DNA from: Clytia hemisphaerica
Lineage: Eukaryota; Cnidaria; Hydrozoa; Leptothecata; Clytiidae
NCBI GenBank assembly: GCA_902728285.1
Contig: CACVBU010000544.1
Coordinates: 1-64,000, forward strand
Reading direction: 5' to 3'
DNA: 64,000 bases
The notes under the pieces were generated by a model that worked only from the letters and a program-made list of their open reading frames with translations, was not told the DNA's origin and did not search any database. A program made the translations under genes and the position numbers. Below, one piece after another: positions 57,293 to 64,000 of this stretch; position 1 is the stretch's first letter; each line of letters starts with the position of its first letter.

Positions 57293-57561
57293 CACGCTTT
57301 TTTTTTTATAAGAATGGTGTAAATCCATTTCATCATGGATATTCTTAACTTTTTTGGGAAAATCATCCTAAAATATTCTTACAACATTCTTAGGTTAGGA
57401 TCCTAATTGACAATTTATAATTTAAAATGGTCTAAAAATGGCATTCTTAGCTTGAGTAGCAAAATTCTATGATGGTGATATTCTCAGCATATTCTTGATT
57501 TTTTGGCCATTTTCATCATGGACATTCTTATAAAGTGTATTCTTATATAAAAAAATGCGTG
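57293..57561. mobile_element. 269-bp MITE, CACGC ends
   Basis: Ends CACGC-T-run-ATAAGAAT and its complement, flanked by TA (57291-57292, 57562-57563). Internal ATTCTTA words recur. Same end layout as the 44622 element but a different core. Confidence 0.8.
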
Positions 57562-58924
57562 TACTTGGTTTACTGATTTATGTGGTTTGTGAGAGATGCT
57601 CTTCTTTGATGTCTGAATTGCCACAAAGTAGATCCGTGGCCCTTATTCTGACTAAGTACTGCAAAAGGGAGGGGTAATGGAAAATATTTAAGTAACTCGT
57701 GATAGTATGTGGATTGTATTATGTTCAAGTGTGAGAATAAAGTGATTGAAACAGGAATGGAACAAAGAGAACATGATAGTCATTGATAAATCCTGACAGT
57801 CTATGAAAAAATATTGATTAAAATTGGAAATTAATGTTAAGCTATGTGATTTATTTATTAACTATGAAAATTGTTGATTGCCAATTAAAATTATTGATTG
57901 TCAATGAAATCAAAGTGAATTTTTAAAGATTCAACTCTTACGTAAGCGACAGTTGATGCTGGCGAAGGTGGAGGGAGGAGGTTCAATGAATGTATATAAT
58001 TGAGGAGTAGTATTTTAAAGGTATCTTCAAAAATATATAAATTTTTGTAGTACCCTCCATAATGTTTTTTGCTGATTTGACAGTATTTATCCTAAACAAA
58101 CATGAACAGCTGCAGGAAAAATTTGAACAATCATGATAAGTTGATTTTTTCTGGTCTTTAAAAAAAGAATTACCTCACTGACAATCAGTGATTCTAGAGG
58201 TTCATCTGGGAACATTCAGTGGGGATGGAAAATTCTGTGGAACATTTTTTCTTAGAAAAGTGATTGTTTTAGTTTAATTTTGACACACAAAAAAACAACA
58301 ATCTCAGACTTTCTTTGTGGACAATAAATGACTTTCAGTGCAATATGCCAGGCCTCTTAATAGATAACATTGGTTATCAATTTAAATCAATAGCTAATTG
58401 ATATTATGTGGCGATCAATTAGTTATTGGTTATTAATTGATGGACGTTTAGTATTGATTATCAATATTGAATTATAGATTTTAAACGATAACCTATTGAT
58501 CGATTAATATCGATTAGCTATCGACTTAAATCAATGGTGGATTTTATCGATTACGACCGTCTGGAATAAAAAATATTTTACAAGTTCCAAGATTTTTCCG
58601 TAATTTTTTCCCAACGCTTTAATGTATATATAAGTGACAAAGCTTATTCCACGTCAAATGTTACTTTTCCATGTTTATTTTATCGCTTTGCTGTTTTGAA
58701 AACCAAAACAAACCGCCTAAACAGACAGTTTTTTCTACTGCTATGTGTTGTAAAAAGAGCCATCCAAACTGAAACTTGCATTAATTGGACTTGGGGGTGG
58801 GCTTGAGTATAGAGTTAAGTATTTCTCTCAGCTAAAAATATTGTAAATATATTGGCAGCACTAGATAGAGGAAATGCAGAGGAAATCATCAGTTTTTATT
58901 TGACGTCAATTAGATAAGACGCTT

Positions 58925-60056
58925 TTGCAACGCTCTTCGAAAAAATGGCTGAAAACAAAGAAAAACATCAAAATTCATGAAAATAACATCAAAATGGATA
59001 AAGATCAGCCTTTCGGAGTAGCCTCACCACCTCAAGCTTGCACGCCGTCAAGATGTACTGAAGACGAAGACCTGGATCGCTTAACATGCAAAAAATGTAA
59101 AAGATCAGTTCATTATGAGTGCACACAGCTACCTTTGTATCAGCTACAAATATTCGTGACATCCTATAACGATCATTACTTATGTTCAAACTGCGTCCGA
59201 ATAACGAAGAACCTAAGAAATAAAGTGGGAAAAAACACTCAACATTTGATGCAAAATGAACTTAAAAAGAAAGACGACGTCATACAAAAACTGAACAACG
59301 AGGTCAACACTAACACCAAAACCCGTGATTCAATCAAAAATGATCTCAAAACTTTTCTGGCAGGAAAAGTACAAGAAATTGATTGAGGAAAAGACAAGAA
59401 GCATGATAAAGGAAGAAATCAAGCACACAACAGAAATAATGACGGAAACCTCAAAGAAAACATTCGCCGAGATTACCAAGAAGCAAAAAGAAGACTTAAA
59501 ATCTGCCGAAAACCAAAAACGGAAGGAAGAAAGTGAAAAGAGGGACATAGACTCTAGAAAACTGAATATCATCGTTCACGGGTTTCGCGAATATTCAGGC
59601 CCAGATAAGGAAGAAGAAGAAAATGGAGTAAAATATGACATATTTCGGTTCCGAGAACTCCTGGAGGAGATCAATGTTCCAGAAATAAATGTTACACACC
59701 ACAGATTAGGAAACAAAAAAACAAAGAATGGCCGTCCTCTTAAAGTCACCCTGCAAAGTCAGCATGACAAAGATCTTATCATGAAGAATTTACACATGCT
59801 GAAAGAAACTTGTTTCTTTCAGGTAAGTATCACGGAAGATTTCACAATCAACGAACGGAAAAAGATAAAGGAGATGCACGAACAAACAAAGAAGCTTAAC
59901 AAAGACATTAACAATAAAGGATTCAACTGGCGCGTAAGAGGAAACCCAAGAATAAAACTACGCATTGTTAAAAAATTAAAAGACCAAACAAAAATATCTT
60001 CAAGTTATAAACCAAAATGCTCTACAGAAGAAATCGTCAGCGATTGGGCATTAACA

Positions 60057-60095
<39 letters not shown>

Positions 60096-60098
60096 TGA
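58925..60098 (+). pseudogene. Solitary LINE ORF1 (PHD finger, RRM-like), frameshifted
   Basis: The first ATG of the natural protein is probably at 58994 (MDKDQPFG). Segment 1 runs to a stop at 59386: PHD-like finger (CTEDEDLDRLTCKKCKRSVH ... YLCSNC) and a coiled coil. Segment 2, one base forward, is open from about 59325 to 60098: coiled coil, RRM-like LNIIVHGFREY, HHRLGNKK, RPLKVTLQ, then the C-terminal domain (VSITEDFTINERKKIKEM, NWRVRGNPR), ending in an Asp run encoded by a GAT repeat. Similar in order to ORF1 of the LINE at 46.7-53 kb but clearly diverged. No ORF2 follows, so this is an ORF1-only copy or a 3'-lost element. Confidence 0.8.
60057..60093. repeat. GAT trinucleotide run
   Basis: About twelve GAT units that encode the terminal Asp run of the ORF1 copy and may be the boundary where the element's original 3' part was lost. 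Confidence 0.9.
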
Positions 60099-60491
60099 TT
60101 CATTTTGTAAAATAGGCAGTCGAACTCTGTTAGCTTTAAAGCTAGTACAGATTTGTACACTTTTTTCGACTTTAAAGAATATATACATTAACATTAACAT
60201 TGACATCCAACACATTTTACTCGTTATTCATTGTATCTTTGTTATAAATGGATATTAACTGTAATCTCATGGTTAATTGAAATTCGATTGATGCTATTAC
60301 TTCCATTGATTTGTAATTTCCCTCCTAGCTGTTGTAATTTCCCTCCTAGCTTTTGTAATTTCCATCCATCGTTTGAAAATTCGTCATCTTTTCTAAATTC
60401 TTACCAACTTCAAAGGTTTAGGTAAATGGAATAGTAAATAAATTGACCTCAGGAAATCTATCCAGAATTTTCCTCATAACAATAAGATTAC
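60099..60491. other. Non-coding interval
   Basis: Contains three TGTAATTTCCNTCC words (60313-60365) as a short tandem repeat; no gene. Confidence 0.5.
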
Positions 60492-61989
60492 TGATACTGT
60501 ATTTTCAGGTTCTGTTGATGATTGTTGATGAGCAACTGTATGTGTCGATGCCAGACCTGCAAAAGGTATGAATACATCTTTAAAATTGTTAGGATCCTTT
60601 GGGGTTGCTTTCAATTTGTTCTTGATTTTTTTATTACTTTTTTAATTCTTAAATAGAACTTACTCGTTTCCATAGTTTCAGGGGTCTTTGACTTGTCCTC
60701 TGAAAATAAGATAGAGTGAAATATTTCAAATATAAAATCTCATATTTCTATTGACAGTCTTACTTTTCTTTTTCAGAATGTTGAATAGATGACAAAGATG
60801 TTCATTTTAAAAGGTTTGGATTGCAAGATTTTACTCACCTATCTTTCTTTTTCTGGTGTTGTTGACAGACAAGCTTTCTGGGCTCAGCGACTTATCTAAA
60901 ACAATGAGAAAAAATATAAGTCTGGATAAAAAAGTTCTCTTTTCATTGAGATTGTGGGTTTGGCCTTACAAATCTTGAAGAAACACAGTTACTTACTTTC
61001 TTTTTCACAAATTTGGTTCCCACAACATTTGCAAACAACATCTGGTTCATCTATAAAGAGATGGTAATTCAATTTGTTAATTATTTTTTTTAACTCTTTT
61101 TTTTATTCATCTTTCAGGGTGATGGTAAAACGTGCTATCTTATCAATATTTCTGAAAGAGTCGCAAGGTAATTATTGTTTTGTTTTTTGTTTTTCAAAAG
61201 AATTACCTTCTTTTGATTTGAAACCATCAAAACTTTCGATCCCAAGATTTTCCATTCCATTCGTGAAAGATGATTGATTCAACGTGATTGATGTGGAGGC
61301 TATAAGACGAGATGATGTTGCCTTTTGACCTCAATTTAAGGGAAAATGATCAGACCTTCATTTCAAAGGACATATTTTTGAGTAATTAACTTAAAAACGA
61401 GATATTTTGGAATATTACCTTGATGTTCTGATGAGACTGTCATGTCAATTTCTTGTACTTCTTGTCCTATAAAAATATGATACCAACAGATCAAAATTCT
61501 TAAGATTTTTACATTAGTTCATGTTTAGTATAGAATAAGCTGAATAGTCTTTTACCTCTGATATCTATAATTAAATGCCTTGTGGTAACTAGATTTATAA
61601 GTAATAATTGATTTCGAGTACTTTGAAGCGAAACTTACCATATCTTAGGTTTCGTTTGATAATTCGTTTTTTTGCAGGTGTAGATGTCAAGGGAGCCTGA
61701 AATAGAACATTTTAAAATGAGTCTTGGATCGATAAGAATTGGATATCTTGAGTAAATTAATTAGATGCAAAATTATTTGGAGATCACGTAAATCTTTGAA
61801 TGTTTAAGTACATACAGGTACATATACTATCAAGTCTTTGAAATACAGATGTCTCCCTGCAAATCATATCTTTTAAAATCTTTCAACGACAAAAATTTAT
61901 TCCATTTCCGTCCCCTAGACATTAGAGCATATAGTTACCTCGTTACGTAAGTGAGGATTTCGTCTTTCAAGGTTGTTTAGTCTAGCAAG
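60492..61989 (-). CDS. Multi-exon gene of small exons, unknown function (partial)
   Basis: Seven short minus-strand exons with GT-AG ends and consistent phase: 61989-61939, 61696-61639, 61466-61419, 61050-60997, 60895-60839, 60699-60664 and 60556-60492. After the first junction most are phase-1 symmetric. The product starts with an Arg/Asn-rich helix (LARLNNLERRNPHLRNE), then a basic stretch (AKKRIIKRNLRYG), a small Cys cluster (VVCKCCGNQICEKE) and Ser/Thr/Lys-rich disordered exons (SVNNTRKRKIG). No start or stop exon was found. The family is not recognised. The Cys cluster and basic tract suggest a nuclear protein (inference). Because each exon is tiny, the support is splice consistency rather than length. 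Confidence 0.5.
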
Positions 61990-62365
61990 CTAGACGACTA
62001 ATTCAGACATATTAGAAATAAAGCAAAAAAGTAAATTTTAGTCGTCTAGAAAACTTTGTGCACTAACTCCAAACAAAAAAAAAGTGTCAATATCGCAATT
62101 AAAACTTTTTCCCACTCAAAAGAAATTCTTGAAAATAAAATGTGTGTGGATTTGCGTGTTAAAAATGTTTCATTTGAGTTGATTTTATTTTGAGAGTTTG
62201 TTGTTGCTTAATATATTGTTTTCTCTCTACGCAAGTTTCTGCGTAGCTAGGCCCGGTATCTATAAGGCTGGAACACCGGATTCTTCCAGTCGTTTATACA
62301 AACTAAATCCCGTATCATTATTTGTGTTTATTATTAGTATTACATGCATTATAAACGACTCCAGT

Positions 62366-62584
62366 CTAAAGGTTGTTGAGAAAAGTCCTGTTGCCTTCAT
62401 CATCCTTGATGACAAACGCTGGGATTCGTTCGGGGTATCTTGTTGTCAACTTTTCCCAACAATCTCTCAGATATTGACTTTCCTCTTTCAACGTAAATGA
62501 TCTAAGCACAATCATCAATCGAAATTTTTCGGGTGTTTTATAACCACAATCGGGAATGATTCTAACGTAAATGTCATTCATCAT
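62366..62584 (-). CDS. Short ORF (72 aa), unknown
   Basis: ATG at 62584, stop at 62366. Protein-like composition (VRIIPDCGYKTPEKFR, an acidic-basic helix, RYPERIPAFVIKDDEGN). It lies downstream of the larger gene at 62.7-63.7 kb on the same strand but does not join it in phase at any splice site I found. It may be a separate small gene or a 3' exon whose acceptor I missed. Confidence 0.4.
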   Translation of the reverse strand: MMNDIYVRIIPDCGYKTPEKFRLMIVLRSFTLKEESQYLRDCWEKLTTRYPERIPAFVIKDDEGNRTFLNNL

Positions 62585-62711
62585 CTTTTTTCAAACTTTT
62601 AAGTAGTAAAAAGATCGAATAAGGGTTAAAAATGACTAATTTATGCTTAAGGTTTTCCCAAGATTCGAATCTGGATAATGCTTATAAATTGATAAAACTT
62701 GTATTTTGTAC

Positions 62712-63725
62712 CTGAAATGGTGAATTTCTTTATTGCTGAACAAGTCTTCCTCTAAATCGTGGAATAATATTCCTCTGTCCGTCTCGGTCCACGCATTTTC
62801 AATCAATAAAAAGTCGGGAATTGTTTCAAGGTGTAGCTGGTAGTTGAATGGTTGGGACTCGATCACTTCAAAGGGAATCATCGTTGGTTGAAACAGAGGG
62901 AGAAATGTTTTGTTTAAGGTGACGTAAACTTGATGATCTTTACTTTCTTTGTAGGTCACTTCATCGTGGAAATCAGTCCTTACCTGGTATCTGATGAACA
63001 AATTTATCAAAACGATTGCGCTTCTTTTGAGACTTCGTTGGAAGATGTCCCGGAAATACTTCGTAAATATTTGAAATGTGCCCCTTTATGGCGTGCAAAG
63101 GTTCCAAGCAGACGATCTCGTACCTATCCAAATGGCATTCTGTTAAAGTGAATCTGGGATGGTAAAATAGAAGAGCTGGTAACCGATGAACGCCGGCCAT
63201 TTCTCTTACGTACAAATCCAATAGTACCGGTTTTAACTGATCCATCGTAAACGCAATTTCTCGTAGATGTAATTCCGAAACCAGTTCATCTTTTGCTATT
63301 TTGGCTATGATACTCGCTCTTTGTTCATCAAGACATTTCCGTGTGTAACTATAAAATAAAATGAAAAAATTTAACATGTTTTTAATTACTTCATTCCTCT
63401 TTTCTGAGCTTTCGCTCTATTTCGAATACCCTATCAGGTTTAAATCTGGAATCAACTTCCACGGCAAGAAATGGTCAATCTTCTAGATTTGCCCCTTCGG
63501 GGTTGTAAACTCGGTGATTAAGTACCTCGTAGCCTGAAGCTTTTCAATTCGATCTTGTAGGTCGAGCTTCTTCGCTGCCTTCACGTAACCGAGATCGTCG
63601 CATCTTTTTGCATCCATTGAACATCCCCAACAAAAAAAATCCCCTCCCTTTTGATGACCTGATTCCAGTTGACAAGCTGGAGCATCTCCTGTAAAACAAA
63701 CCTTAAAGGTTAATTTGTTTATCAA
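62712..63725 (-). pseudogene. Conserved uncharacterised (transposon-like) protein, partial, damaged
   Basis: Runs in from beyond the right edge. The exon from 63688 encodes GDAPACQLESGHQKGGDFFC and a Cys pair, then DLGYVKAAKKLDLQDRIEKL. It breaks at about 63490: a frame change plus a TGA separate it from a conserved-looking continuation reaching about 63400. The next exon, 63348-62984, encodes MAGVHRLPALLFYHP and YEIVCLEPLHAIKGHISNIY, followed by either a ~60-nt intron or a frame change and a last piece to 62712. As I recall, this GDAPAxQ / PALL / EPLHDxxGH pattern marks a large uncharacterised family in cnidarians and other invertebrates, probably derived from a transposon. Catalytic residues are not assigned. 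Confidence 0.55.
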
Positions 63726-64000
63726 AGTGCATACTCTTAGGTTCCAAATGAACGGGATTTGGGGGGGGGTGGTTGGAAAATTTTTCTAGATTTTAATAAA
63801 CGGGGAAACATTATTGCCGGGGGCTATTTAAAGCAAAATAAGGATAGGACATAGGACTGACAGATGAAACTTTTCAGTCAATTTAAATCAATGTTTCGAT
63901 TTTAAAGCAATGCCAGATAAACTTAAAATTTATATTAAATTTACCCTTGAAAAATCTCAAATGGTCCTTAACTTTTACTCCTTTCATCACAGCAGGTTTT

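Larger units (their letters stand above)
52971..58924. other. Long non-coding interval
   Basis: No gene recognised over 6 kb. It is AT-rich with small inverted-repeat elements (54.25-54.53 kb, 57.29-57.56 kb). Around 58.38-58.56 kb it holds a run of ATCGAT/AATTGAT palindromic words. The open frames (54231-54632 +, 56641-56898 +, 55825-56046 +) show no domain and the first is built from a fold-back repeat. Confidence 0.5.

Noticed and set aside
1-64000. tRNA, rRNA, riboswitch or bacterial-type terminator features
   Set aside because: No cloverleaf with A/B boxes and no conserved rRNA segment was seen; bacterial signals are not expected in this DNA.

Overview
The window looks like nuclear DNA of an early-branching or aquatic invertebrate (cnidarian- or sponge-like; the species cannot be named from sequence alone). 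It is AT-rich (about one third G+C by eye), its coding parts are split by short GT-AG spliceosomal introns, and its repeat set is typical of such genomes: a CR1-like LINE, a Penelope-like fragment, KDZ and CACTA transposases, and many small inverted-repeat elements. No tRNA, rRNA or clear single-copy housekeeping gene was recognised. Almost every recognisable protein is transposase-like or of unknown function.

Layout. 0-15 kb: mostly non-coding DNA with minisatellites, a two-exon C2H2 zinc-finger gene (5.5-6.1 kb, -), an isolated terminal exon (4.1-4.35 kb, -), a small conserved-looking ORF (8.6-8.9 kb, -) and a four-exon unknown gene (11.6-15.3 kb, -) interrupted by a 1.7-kb inverted-repeat element. 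15.3-16.5 kb: tandem repeat plus the GIY-YIG end of a Penelope-like element between two 258-bp inverted arms. 16.9-46.7 kb: one CACTA/Plavaka-type (tnp2) transposase gene on + whose 5' part (16951-18771) and seven further exons (42874-46726) are separated by a 24.1-kb intron. An 800-bp element and a stop codon also break it.

Inside that giant intron sits the most interesting object: a transposon of about 5.8 kb (20752-26528). It has 39-bp terminal inverted repeats, a 10-bp target duplication, GC-rich tandem arrays in mirror orientation at both ends, and two divergent genes: a KDZ transposase with CxC5/CxC6-like cysteine clusters (-) and a DUF3987-like P-loop ATPase (+). Its left end plus flank is tandemly duplicated (1.13 kb). 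The same intron also holds a 14-kb interval bounded by inverted ACCGGTG-rich repeats (27.27-41.32 kb). This encloses a second divergent pair: a DNCSGQNKN-type transposase-like gene (-) and a BEN-domain protein with Ser-rich repeats (+).

46.7-53 kb: a CR1-like LINE on - with an intact ORF2; its PHD-type ORF1 is split by a 2.1-kb inverted-repeat element. 53-58.9 kb: non-coding, with small inverted-repeat elements. 58.9-60.1 kb: a second, solitary, frameshifted PHD-type ORF1. 60.5-64 kb: a small multi-exon gene of unknown function, and part of a larger uncharacterised gene that runs off the right edge, both on -.

The general picture is nested mobile DNA. In three cases an insertion interrupts a coding exon and its short target duplication can be read directly, which gives a relative insertion history.
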